The translations under genes were made by a program, and so were the position numbers. Positions 43,501-57,283 of a DNA stretch of 64,000 nt are shown here, piece after piece. Below the pieces are notes generated by a model that saw only the letters and a list, made by a program, of their open reading frames with translations, did not search any database and had not been told where the DNA came from. Each line of letters opens with the position of its first letter. Position 1 is the first letter of the stretch. This DNA comes from Strobilurus pachycystidiatus (lineage: Eukaryota > Basidiomycota > Agaricomycetes > Agaricales > Physalacriaceae): contig JAHLMK010000001.1 in assembly GCA_019915135.1 (NCBI GenBank), positions 4,154,001 to 4,218,000 of the forward strand, given 5' to 3'.

Positions 43501-44184
43501 GTTCGAGATACTGAAGTGCAGAGTGTATGAGACTCAGTGAGACATTCCCTACGCTTCCGGTCATTAAATACCAGTGAGACAGATAAGTACCGGCATAGAC
43601 CGTCGCGTCAGATGATAGAACGTGGAGAGACAAGAGAGTGCACTTGCATCACGAGCCACGGACAGGTGAGTGTGGCTATAGGGGATAGTATACAGGGAAC
43701 TTGAATCAACTGAACGCTGCGCAATATATGAGATTCAAAGATTGGGTGTGACGTTGATCTTTTCATGAGGAAATGGATGGCGACAAACCTTCTTGACCTT
43801 GACAAACACCACGGGCGACTAGGTGTGGGATAATACGAGCAAAAGAGCTCGACGAAGACTGGTTTGCATCTTTCGTGCTGTTGCGGTATGCTTGGTTGCA
43901 CTTTGTGGCGTCTCATGGGAACGGATACCCTAGCAGGAAGCCCGTCATCTGATAATGCACGACGGTGTAAGTGGTAGAAGATTAATCCTCCGTGCGACTT
44001 TCGCGGTCAGATGGTTGGTCTCAAATGTTCACAGCTTGAAGAACTGAATATTTAGATCGAGTCAGATGACAGGGAAATGGGCTTGGATTGGAGACGTTTG
44101 CCGAGAATAGATTCAATCTGTAACTTTGCTTTAGCGCTATGATAAATGAGCTGTGAAACTGTAACGCGAATGCAATCACTGACA
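43501..44184. other. Intergenic region between alcohol oxidase and DUF1348 gene
   Basis: This holds the promoter of the alcohol oxidase and the 3' flank of the next gene on the same strand. I see no gene. Confidence 0.5.
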
Positions 44185-44797
44185 TTAAAGATGCTCCTCT
44201 GAGATTTCCAGCTGATCGACGTCAACGCCAGGTTTGAACCACCTCTCTTCATCCGTAATGCATACATCGTTCCCGCTCATCATACGCTTTCTCATGAGAC
44301 CTGATTCATCAAATGTCCAGTCCTGTCATAGCATTTATGTGAGAAGTGAAGCGGCCCGGAAGAAGGCAGCGCAAGTACCTCGAGACCATAAGTGCGGTAC
44401 CATTGACCAGATGCATCGGGCTTCTCATTCCATTCATAGAAGAACTGAGGAGTGGTCAGCCCAAGAAGCAGCTATAAATGCGTGGGACGTGCTTGAACAG
44501 CGATCTTGTGGTCTGTGAAAGCGAAAAGATCCTTTCTCAAGCTGTAATCGGAGGTTCAGAGCAGATGGTCAGCACATACGAGTTCACGTACATGTAGTGG
44601 TGTTCCTTTGCCCATTTGGCCTCCAGAAACTTCTCGATAGCGGGGCGTCCTCGGAGGAAACTGTCGCGGTTACGCCAGACAGAATCTTCGGTGTATGCGA
44701 GCGCGACCTTGGAAGGAGTGCGCGTGTTCCAGAGGTTCTGGGCGAGCTTGACCTTCTTGAGGGCAGTTTCATGGGTGAAGGGCGGTCTCAAAGACAT
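44185..44797 (-). CDS. DUF1348 / SnoaL-like protein
   Basis: This is a small NTF2-fold protein of the DUF1348 family. The first exon starts at 44797 (MSLRPPFTHETALKKV) and includes the family stretch NLWNTRTPSKVALAYTEDSV, then WRNRDSFLRGRPAI and FLEAKWAKEHHY. After introns the reading continues with FAFTDHKIAV, FYEWNEKPDASGQWYRTYG and a last exon with MSGNDVCITDEERWFKPG. TAA is at 44185-44187. The length of about 155 aa fits the family. Members have a cone-shaped pocket for small ligands, and the substrate is unknown. No targeting signal is seen. Confidence 0.85.
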
Positions 44798-45393
44798 GAT
44801 GGGCGCTGTGACTCGTTCGTTTGCGAAAGGTCCTTCAAATACCAGCCTGAATGATCAGGCGATCCGTTAGAAGCCGCGTCCGACGCAACTGGCTGAACGC
44901 TGTTGGGTATTAGTGAGCATCATAACCGTGACAGACCGAGCGCTGCAGAATTGAAGAGGATTCGGGATTGTGTAAAGCTGCACTCACGTACTACGTAGAG
45001 CAAGACGAACTTCCGTGCCGCTGTCCGCCATGGATCATGATGGTGTTTGCCGACGGCTATGGATTCAGCCAGTCGATGCAAGGAGGTCGGCATGTCTATA
45101 GCCTACAGCGTCTTTTTCTGTCGGCCTGGCCAGCCCTAGCCATGATCATAGCAGTGCAGTGCACTAGCGTGACAAGATGGCTGTAGCTGAACAGCCTTGT
45201 GCTCCTTTTGGCCCCGCCAAGCCTTTCGCAGTCGCGATGACGCCCATTCTCATTGTTTGGCTGCCTCGCCAACAACTGCGCCTCATCTTCTTTTTTCCCG
45301 CTCATCTTATAATAATCAGTAGACCGGCTCTGCAACTGGCACAGTATCCACCAGTGACCTCTTCCCCTTCACACTCCCATTCCCATCAAAACG
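44798..45393. other. Divergent upstream region
   Basis: This region lies between the start of the DUF1348 gene and the Cys-rich membrane protein gene, which are transcribed away from each other. A TATA-like TTATAATAATC occurs at about 45306, 88 bp before the start at 45394. No gene is seen. Confidence 0.5.
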
Positions 45394-46102
45394 ATGTCAT
45401 CTAAAATTTCCGAGGCCGTCGAGTGGCGTTCGCTGCCCGTAAACACTTCTCAGCCTTCGACCACATCCATGGACGCCTTTTACCCCAGCGACGAGAAGAC
45501 CGCTACTCATCAGCACGCCCATGGATGCTCTGCTTGCGAGCTTGAAGCGCGCTCGCCGTGCCACAAGAGATGCCATGCGTCGCGCGTCATGCGCTTCCTT
45601 CTCCCCATCCTGCTCGTATTTTTGGGCCTGGTCGCCCTACTAGGCGCTTCATGTTACGTGCGATTCAATCCCTTCGGCATAGCGGATGGGCAGGCCATCT
45701 TCTCGCGCGCAGTGGATGATAGCAGTAGCGGCGGCAACACCTTCACGGACCATAAATGTATGCCGTACGAAGCTGTGCAAAGCTCTAACTCTGATTGTTT
45801 TTCAGTGTACCTAATCGTTATCTTCGTTGGTCTCTTCGTCGTCTTGCTACTGGGTATATGCCTTAGTGCATGGTGCTGTAAAGGCATGTGTTACTTTTCT
45901 TACTCAGTTTCGTCTTTCTGATCATCGTGCAGGATCGTTCGAGAACCCACTTTGTTGCCCGTGTTACCTCTGTGCTTGCTGCGGCGGGTTAGGTCAGTTT
46001 TGTCGCCGCCATCTATGCTGTTCATCAATCTCATAACCTCGCTTAGCATGTCTTGAATGTATCGGGTGCGGACTTTGTGCGGAAGGCATTGATCAGATGT
46101 GA
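45394..46102 (+). CDS. Two-helix membrane protein with Cys-rich ends
   Basis: Four exons (45394-45757, 45806-45883, 45933-45992, 46047-46102) are phase-checked to 185 aa. The second intron must begin with GC (GCATGT) to keep frame, a rare GC..AG intron. The product has a His/Cys-rich N-terminal part (HGCSACELEARSPCHKRCH). Two membrane segments follow (LLPILLVFLGLVALLGA and LIVIFVGLFVVLLLGICL). The tail is packed with cysteines (CCPCYLCACCGGL, CLECIGCGLC). I do not recognise a family. The Cys clusters could bind metal or be palmitoylated at the membrane; that is inference. Confidence 0.65.
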
Positions 46103-46777
46103 TCCTCTCCCTCTCTTCAATGAACTTTCGACGCTCGTTGCTTTTGAACTTGGACTTGATGATGACTCAGATGATGTAGACCCACTTCTTACGGACTTGA
46201 CACGTTACTTTATGGACACTACTGACGCTCCTACACGGGGCGTTTGGACATTGATTGATCGTTTAGCATGTATGTACCCTATTCAGACCCTATTGTGTGA
46301 ACTCGGGCCTTCTGAAAGGAGCATTCAAACTGTATTATCAAAGAACGGGCCAACAACGTAATTGCGGGGTACTATACAAGAAGATCTGGAGAGCGGGGAC
46401 TCCACCGGGGACCCGTCGCTCTACAAATCACCCGAACGGCAATCTATCGGCATGTCGGCAAAGCCTCACGGTACATGGGTCTTGGGCAGTGTCGCTCGAG
46501 ATTGTAGCTATAGTTTGAGCTATGACTGGAATAAGATGCACCATTTGCGCGTCGCAAGCTAACTGTATGCTGCTTGGATGGAAGTGCTGGCGGGGAATCC
46601 ATACTCAAACCCGAGCAGTGACGGCCGCCGGCAAGAACTGATGCGGTGCACCGTGCCGCATGCGCCGTCATCGCGTAAGAGGTAACCCAGCGTCCTGCCA
46701 ACGTCTATAAAACGCTCTAGGCCCGACATGCGACCGGCTAGTACCCGCGGAATTGCCCTCTTCTCACATACACCATC
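46103..46777. other. Upstream region of ACH1
   Basis: No gene is supported. The region includes the likely ACH1 promoter (a GC-rich stretch at 46640-46720, and CTATAAA at 46704). Plus-strand open frames at 46297-46562 read through 3' untranslated sequence. Confidence 0.5.
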
Positions 46778-49401
<2,624 letters not shown>

Positions 49402-49613
49402 TAAATACTTACCTGTAAATCGTCCGATGACAGTGAAACGGACGAGAATGAAGTACCTTTCGGAATCCATGTTGTGATAGTAATACACCATTAAATGTAG
49501 TGTGAGAGGGTATCAAGTCAGTCTACCATATTGTATTGAAATTCCGTCCTCCATGAAATGAATGTCCAGATTGAGGCAACGTTAACGTTGTATCTTCGCG
49601 CTCATCTAAACAG

Positions 49614-52600
49614 TCAATGGTCAGAGGCGCAACTCAACAACGAGGACGGAACAAGCACCTTCTCGCGTTGTTTCCCAAGCCAACTTATACTCTCCTTGCG
49701 GTTTGGGCCACCAAGATGTGCTCGCGTGGTAGCCATACCCATCGCGTGTATGGATCCCATCATCAGTTCCTGTTCTCTCTGGTACCGACGGTAGGCTTGA
49801 TGCAATAAGTGCTGAAGAAACAGAAGAACGTTACGTGAGCCTCGAGAAAAATGAGGATCGAGCTTGTACCGACCTTCTGCCGCGCGAGGTCCTCTTCCAA
49901 TATCTTGATTTGGGACCGGAAGCTCGCCTCAGCTTCCCCAAAGGTTCCCTATATGACGGTGAGTGCCGGGGAAAGATATAGGCCTGTCCAGGACGTACAG
50001 AACCCAACGAAATGCCCTTCGAAGCCTGTTCTTCCTTGAAAAGCTTGTCCTGCGATTTGATGAACTGTTTGGCCTTCTGTAGTTTCTCCTGGGCGGTCTT
50101 GTACGACTCCTTGAGGGTCACGTTCTCTTCATGTAGAGCGAGCATCTTCGCTTTCACATCTTCGGGAACGCCCTTGCCGTTGAGTGAAGCGCGCAGGTCA
50201 CTGTCGCATTTGTCAGTCGATGACTAAAGCGAGGAGAACGAGACAAACCCAAAGTCCCGTTCGCGTTGCAGCATCTTCTCCCTCTGGCCGATGCCATCGC
50301 TTTGGAGATTGATCTTCTCGAGAAGAAGGGCGTTGACCTGCTCCAGTTGCATTCTATTCTTGTCGCTGAGTTCTCTGTTGACTTTCTGAAGCCGCTCAAC
50401 GTCCCCTTCCAGACCGGCCTTGTCTTCGTTGACAGATTCTCTGAGCGTAGCAAGAATATCGAGCTGATCCTTGTTGACCAATGTCACTGCGGGGTGTAAG
50501 ATGTAAGCGGCAAAGTATGACAACAGATAAAACAGAAGACATACAGTCGGACTTGGCTATTGTGAGCTCCCTGTTCTGCGATTCATATTTAACTTCCAGC
50601 TCGGCATGCTCTTTCCGTAGACTGTCGAGTTGGTCCACAGTCTCGTTGAGCCGCTGCCGTAAGGCGATCGCAGCTTCAGCACTAAGAGGCCAATGAGATG
50701 AGACAAAAGACAAGCCGCAGCCGAGACTAACCCATCGCCCATCGACTTCCCACTCCTGATTTCTTCCAGATCCCTCTGCAAGACTAGTTTCTCGCGATGA
50801 GCAGCAAGGTAATCGTTCTCGTAGCGACTCTTCATCCTGTTGGCATCTTCCAGAAGATTTTCCAGCACCAGGACGCGACTTGCGTCAGCCTCATTCTTCC
50901 GCACCGCCTCGAGTTCCCTCTTCAGCTTGCGAACCTGTAATTTCAGATCCGTCATCGTCGTGCCAGAGATCGCATCGTCTAGTTCGCCGCCCAGTCCGTG
51001 GTCGGGGTGGTCTGCCTCTTCTTCATCAGCTTCCGCCATGGCAGTTCCTAGAGATTCGGGCTCTGTGAAAGAGTCTGACGTTTCCTTCCGCGAGGGTCGA
51101 GCTGGAGGAACTGGTCTGTGAGATGTCAGCTCGAGCTCTCGCACACGCTCCTGGTAGAGGTCGAGGGTTTCCTGGTCCTTCTCTCGTTCGGCCTGTTGGA
51201 TCTTCGCTTTCGTCTGCGCCTGCTCCAACTCGAACTTAAGGGTATCGATCTGCTGCGTCCGCTGAGATACTTTGCCCTCCAACTCCGCGACTTGATTCTT
51301 ATATGACTCCATAAGAGGTTTGAATGCGGACACCTTTCGGTACTCTTCTTCCAGCGAGGCGTTTTTGTCCACTAGATCGGCGTTCTGTCGTTCTAACGCC
51401 TACGAATTTTCGCATTAGCATTCGCCACGTATCACGATGGCAAGCGTCCGACCTTGACATGCTGTCGAAGGTCTGCTCCTTCTTGCAATTTCTTCTTGTA
51501 CTTCTCCATCACGTTTTCCGTCTTTTGAAGTCTGTCCGCGGCGTGCCGATATCTTAGAAGACGCGTTAGGACAAGACTTACGTAGACGCGATGCAAGGAC
51601 CTACTCATCAACTTGATCTTTCAACTTGTCAGCGTGATCGGCTTTGAGTTGCAGCTCGTCGACTTTCTTGGTCAAGTCGGTAATGAGCAGCGTGTTCTTG
51701 TCGAGTTCGGACTCGGCCATGGCAAGGTTGTCTTCGCTCTTTTGCCTAAACTACATCAGAGTGATTCCAGATGCAATGCGATTACTCACAGTTCAGCCCG
51801 AAGTCGGTCTATTTCACCTCTCAGCATACTGTCAGCCTTCTCGTTCCGCTTGTTGTCAACTTCGGTTCGAGCTTCTCGTAGTCGTGCTTTAGCCTCGTCT
51901 TTCTCCAATACGGCATCGTCATAATTGGTTTGGAGAGTACGATGTTCTTCAAGAAGTGATTGGTAGACTTTCTCCAATGTCTCCTTCTCGGAGAGAACCT
52001 GACTTCTTTCAGACTGGAGACGATAGTAATGGTCGTCTCTGGAGTGAGACTGAGTTGACGATCATAAACAGTAACGGATACATACTCTGTCATGCTCGCT
52101 TCACCGGCTTCAGTCCCATCGCTGCTGTGTGATATCCGCGCCATGACCTGCCGTGATAACAATTCAATGCTATCACGACGCGATGAAGAACTTGGGACGC
52201 ACCTCCTCGATAGCTCTCATAAGGGTATGCTGATCGGTTTCGCTCAAGCCCTGAATCTTCTCGATGAACTCCTTATTCTGCTCGCATTGTACACCAATAA
52301 CAATGGTCATCCGGCACATAATCAGGATAGCGTTTATGTCGTGGTCCTTCGCCATAGCAGATAGGTTCGGTACATCGAGAGCGCTGCTGGGCTTTTGAAG
52401 TACATCGGAAAAGTACTGCGTCATGAGGCGGTACAGTCGCTTGAGAGCGCCAAAGCATATGATCCAGTTCTCGGAGGGTTCGCTCGTCGGTCGGGGAGAT
52501 TGGCGGAAGTAGTCAGCATCGCTGCCGACTGTCAGTGGGCGCAGGGGTCCATGACACGGGCACATACACAATGGACAGAATCTCGAACAATGGTGCGCCA

Positions 52601-52704
52601 TCAGTGAGGTCGACAACGTTGGTAACAGGCCTCGTCAACGAGAATGTTGCAAAGAAGTGGAAGAAAGCGTCGAGCTCCCGTCCAGACCGCGACGTTTCTG
52701 CCAT
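49614..52704 (-). CDS. hookA: Hook-family microtubule motor adaptor
   Basis: This is a long coiled-coil adaptor that links early endosomes to dynein and kinesin-3. The start at 52704 leads into the Hook N-terminal domain: ELDAFFHFFATFSL, ENWIICFGALKRLYRLMTQY, and HDINAILIMCRMTIVIGVQCEQNKEFIEKIQ (split here for length: HDINAILIMCRM, EQNKEFIEKIQ). Most of the rest, about 51980-49870, is heptad-rich coiled coil in several exons. The last exon, 49805-49614, holds the C-terminal cargo-binding part with HLGGPNRKESISWLGKQREK. Family features at both ends suggest an intact gene, and the size fits fungal HookA/Hok1. Internal exon limits are approximate. Confidence 0.87.
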
Positions 52705-54449
52705 GATGGACGCCGGAGGTGATCAAGGACGACGTGACCTGAGTCTGACGCTCGCGTCACTCAGATCAATTTGAGCATCCCTTTCCGGAACCATATTGTT
52801 GGTCTATGTAGCAATGCAATTGCAAGCTATTCCCTGCCCATTTCCATGAGGCTCAAGGTAATGTACTGCTTTTCGAGGCAGCCGTGACTGTTCTGTGTGC
52901 AGGTCTCTTCGCCTTCGCCCTATTGATCTCTCATGGTCTGTTCTAAATCTGTACTCAGATAAGGACACACCCGTTGCCTTGGACGCGTCTTACGAGATGA
53001 TGTACGTTGCCTGCTTTTATATATTGACAACGCTCCAGGTTGATATCAAGTTCCTTCCTCTGGGTCTCTGCACAGCCTAGTCTGGGTACATCCCCTGCAG
53101 GTCGCCCAGCTGCCGACATCAAGCAGAAGAACGCGTCCCCCTCTGAAGGAATCCTTCTTACTTGACAGGTCTTCTCATCTTGGCAGACCTCCTCACATCG
53201 AGTATCTCATTTATGAAGACTGAACACAGGACACCCTGCGCTGGAGATTCTTAGACGCCGATCTACGAGTACATTCAGTCAAGGTAACACTGGCAAAGAG
53301 CTTGGACTTGTCGTTTCAAATCCTACGGTTTTATAGATGACCTCACGAATAGATAACACGCTCACTCCTGAGGCCTGAGGTCCATACGAGGATGGCTCCA
53401 ATCTCGAAGACTCGAAGTTTGACCTCCACGGACACGCGCGCTCCAAAATGTCTGTCTACTGACCTTCTTCGCCAGTGTCTACGTACCTTTTTTCGACAGA
53501 AAGGCTCGTTAGTTGATGAGCACGACATGGCTGACTGTTCACTGACCGTGGCTTCTTAAGATGCAAACACACGACCGTATGATGCTCTCTTCCCTTTGTT
53601 TCTGGTCGTAAACTATCGACCTTGTATTTGTGAGCCGCTACTAGCTCTATCTCCCCCAGATGCTCATCCGCGCGCACAAGAATCTGGAAATGTGGTGTAG
53701 GCATCTACAAACGAAGTACTAGCATCCCTGCCCGTGACGGGTTCTGTAACATTCTCGAGGTCCTTTGTCGACATCTTATACCTCCTCGGCGTAGACTATC
53801 CTGACTGTGAAGCTGGACACCCATAGAATGCTGTAATCTCATTGATGGACGCTCGGATGGACATCATGGAATCTCCCGGGCCCTGGGGCGAGACCAACAC
53901 ACGACACAGGCAGCAGGTGGTCCTTTATTCATCTCCGTTGGGGGAGTCTGACAGGTGTAGGCCACCTAGTCTCGGGGGTCTGAAAGTTCTAGATGCATGC
54001 AGTTGAACGTCGGTCGCCTTTCACCGAAATCGCTCGCGCGGAAGCCTCGAGTAACTTGAAGTCGCCGCGCGCTCCAGACGTGAGTGGCGGCAAGGTTCTG
54101 GAGAACGGCAATTCTTCTGTGTGCCATGTTCCGGTCGCTTATAGTAGCGGTGATGCCGTGATACGGCGTTTGGCTCTGGTGGTCGACGAAGGATGTGGCG
54201 ACGAGTCTCGCTTGATAATGAGATCACATCCATGAATTCATGGCAGTTAAATAGCGGAAATTAGATCTAGTTACAAATACAACGCGTATGGGTATACGTA
54301 GCAGCCAAGGGACTATAATAAAGGTTGAGACTACAGAGGGAGCGTAACTGATACAAATTCATCGAAAGCCATGATCAGCATATGAATAGCAAGATATAAT
54401 GTACACAACAACGTCCCTTGAGGCCAAAAGTCGTAAACCTGCAGTACCA
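52705..54449. other. 1.7-kb region with only doubtful gene traces
   Basis: 52705-52860 should be the Hook promoter. Minus-strand open segments at 53456-53704 (start MPTPHFQILVRADEHLGEIE) and 53343-53450 (VEVKLRVFEIGAILVW) have a coding look, but I could not join them with certain splice sites. Plus-strand traces at 52895-53080 are weaker. 53950-54240 is open on both strands without clear coding. It may hold one small unrecognised or decayed minus-strand gene. Confidence 0.35.
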
Positions 54450-55247
54450 TCATAATGCATATTTGCCTGCTGCCGCGTTCAGCGTTGCCCCCCACTGCTC
54501 TCGGGCCATGGGTGTGGTCACCGTATCCCGAGAGTTCTCGAGCTGCAGGAAGTATTGTATGAGGCCTTGCATCAGGCCGTCCTGCTGCGCCATGTTACGC
54601 TGGAAGCCGACCATTTCGACGAGAACGTCGTGATAGTTCCGCTCCAGGTTACGGACATGCGCGGACAATTCGTCCTGCGCCTGTATGAGACGGTCGATCT
54701 CAGAGTGTAAGGAGCTTGTATTTGCCGAGGCAAGTGGCCGTGATGAGAGCGGGGGAGGAGTGGTGTGCGTCTTGCGGGCAGCGGGCACCTTGCGTTTGAT
54801 ATTCTCAAGCGCGGCACGCTGATCAGCGTGGAAGTCGGGATGACGGAATACCCAGGACTGTGCGACCATCCATAGAGGTGAGAACGAGCTGACACATTCA
54901 TGAAACGGTTTGACATACATGTTCGCCGAACTCGCCCTCTGTATTCTTCACTTTATGGAAGTCATACTTGTTCAGCTGGCGAACAAAGCTGGCAAAATTC
55001 GCGTGTTTGAAAAGACGAGGCAAGATTGACTTCGTGAATTCATGAGGATCCTTGACCACGAAACAATCGCCGTGGGGTCCCCAGGCGACGATGGAGTCGA
55101 GAGTTGGATCTGAGAGCATCCTGGGGTATATCAGATCTAGGCACGAAGGCAACAGGCCTCGGAGTAGACTCACTTGTATAACTTTTTGACAAAATCACTT
55201 GTACTGGTAGAGGGCATAGCGTCCTCTTCTCTATGAGGTTCTATCAT
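54450..55247 (-). CDS. HSF-type DNA-binding regulator, short form
   Basis: The first coding exon starts at 55247 (MIEPHREED) or at the in-frame Met at 55217. A GTGAGT intron follows, then the heat-shock-factor domain: MLSDPTLDSIVAWGPHGDCF, FTKSILPRLFKHANFASFVR and QLNKYDFHKVKN. The last exon carries SWVFRHPDFHAD, then a coiled coil of heptads (LIQAQDELSAHVRNLERNY) and ends at 54450. The domain wording, especially FVRQLNKYDFHKVKN, is closest to Skn7/Prr1 or HSF1-like fungal factors. Skn7 proteins carry a response-regulator receiver domain after the coiled coil, and it is absent here. The protein is about 230 residues. A nuclear location is expected. Confidence 0.8.
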
Positions 55248-56602
55248 GTCCTCGTCTTTGAGCGGGGTCCAAGAAGGATACGACGTGTTGGAGAGGTTAG
55301 AGTAGGCCGTGGTTGGAATGGGAGGAGACAACAGTCACTTGAAGAAGGAGGCTGGACCAGGCCCGCCATTTGGTGTTTTATAGTTGACGGAAATCGTACC
55401 TCGGGGTAAGTAATGGCATCAAACCAGACGCGTCGTTCCACACCCATTTCTTTATACATTCGCGGCATTGCACCCGTCCAAATTGCTTCCAGCACTTTAC
55501 ACGTCTCTCTGACTCGCCACTCCGTGTTTTCGAGCAGCATTGTGCGCTTTGCGCTAATTACTGAGCTCGAGAGAGGAAACTGCGAGGGTTCTAGGCCGCC
55601 CGGTCTGGATCGATTCCATCTCGCGGGTCTAGGTCTCGGGCCTAAATATGACGTACAGCACTTTTGATTCCGGACCTGGACCTTGGTCGACTGGAGCGTG
55701 GCGAGACACGATGGACTAGATGGAACAGGATGGAATCATCATGTAACCCGGCAATCTATAGCCAATCTGGACCTTTGTGTTTGCTAGAGTAAAGGGAGTG
55801 AAATACAATCAGCCCCTCACACAAAGACTGCAACGGTGTGGCTTCATGGCTACGCATCAACCAGGCATCATCCTCCCATCATCTCTACGCGATAGAGCGA
55901 GCGCTCGAGGGTCTGGGCGACAGAGGTACCCGCGTACGTGGGATCACAGCTCAATGGATAGGCTGTCAACCCCGTGTTAATTAACATTGAGCGACGCACT
56001 CTTCGTTGTATTGTCGAAGTCTGGAATGTGAGAGTATCAGATGCCAATCGATTGGCTATAGACCTTCTGAAGTTGGAAGTTCTTCTTGTGAGTAACGCGA
56101 CCGAAATGCCACGATCATGGAACGGAAGCCTCTGAGAGTTTGCCAGCTTTGAGATGGAGCTCCGAGACGGCGAAATATTACGAAAAATAACCTCAAGGCG
56201 GTAGAGGACGTGCGCATCCGTGAGCTGTCGGGTCCGACCTGGTCCGACTCGCATTCCATACACATACTTACATCAAATTATAGCAAAACGACTTGGCGTG
56301 GAAGCACTGGAGGAGGGATTGCTTCCCGGGACCCCACCTTGTGGAGACTGAGCAGCAGGAGGCGGTTACATCCGGCAGGAGGCTCGGAGCAGTCTAGGAC
56401 GAGAGCCGCCCTGCGACTCTGTACGTGCACGAAATGGATCCTACGGTGATTGTCCGTGGATCAAAGTGGGTGGCGGTTTGATCGCGGCAAGGGACGATCA
56501 CGCGTGCGTGGGAGGCTCCTTCCTTTCCTGGAGTTCAAATATACCCCACCGCATTTTATTGGCGTGTCTTGTACACTTTTTTTGCCAGCCACCATCACCA
56601 CC
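55248..56602. other. Intergenic stretch with a possible small minus-strand exon
   Basis: A minus-strand frame from 55540 to a GTACGA donor at about 55397 reads like protein (EWRVRETCKVLEAIWTGAMP) but no following exon could be placed in phase with the HSF gene. It may be a 5' exon of that gene or a separate small gene. 55600-56560 has no supported gene. 56560-56602 is the I66 inhibitor promoter. Confidence 0.4.
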
Positions 56603-57283
56603 ATGTCTCTTTCATCTCGCTCTCCCAAGGTATGTATCCCTCCTTGCGCCCGACTGGACTACTCTCAGCGTCCTTCCTAGCTCGTTTCTGGCGTATACAG
56701 AATCATAAGCGAAGCCTCACACTCGACTATCCGTGTCCATCAGCATGGAAAGCCTATCTTATTGTCGTATCGCTACGAACTCCTAGGTGTCTTCGAGCAG
56801 GTGCGTCTCCTTGCTGTCCCATCTCGTTATCACCTCAGTGACGCGCCTCTGTAGTGGGAGTTGACTGCTCAAGCAACTGGCGGGTTCATCATCAGGAGCA
56901 TGGGATTGACGTTGGGCCAAGTCGGCATTGACGAGGTGCGTCGGACTCGCTTCTCATCGCTTAACCTCTCACATGTTCCTCAGGGCACGATGATCATCAA
57001 CGGCGGCAACCCAGTGACCTTTGAGGTGGAACCAGTCGGGGATGGCCTGTTTACGGTGCATATTCTTTAGTTCGCACTGGCCCTGTAACTGAATTGCCCC
57101 GCTCAGGTCAAGGAGCCTGGTGACAGCCAGAAATACTGGAACATCGCTCAACCACCGACCCGTCAGGTTCCAGAAGTCCACGTCAAGCTTCTCGATGGTC
57201 CCTCCGCGGACGGCGAATTCGAGTCCACCCAGCTGTGGAGATTCGAGCGCCTCGATGACGATGACTCTTCCTCAGTGTTCTAG
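56603..57283 (+). CDS. I66-type serine protease inhibitor (beta-trefoil)
   Basis: This small cytosolic beta-trefoil protein is of the I66 inhibitor family, known from mushroom trypsin inhibitors such as cospin. It begins MSLSSRSPK, then a GTATGT intron and LVSGVYRIISEASHST. Later exons give GKPILLSYRYELLGVFEQ, GGFIIRSMGLTLG, MIINGGNPVTFEVEPVGDG, SQKYWNIAQPP and ending words QLWRFERLDDDDSSSVF. Each trefoil unit is visible as a short strand pattern ending in aromatic residues. There is no signal peptide, as usual for these. The length of about 165 aa fits. A role in defence against grazers or in control of own proteases is inferred from the family. Confidence 0.8.
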
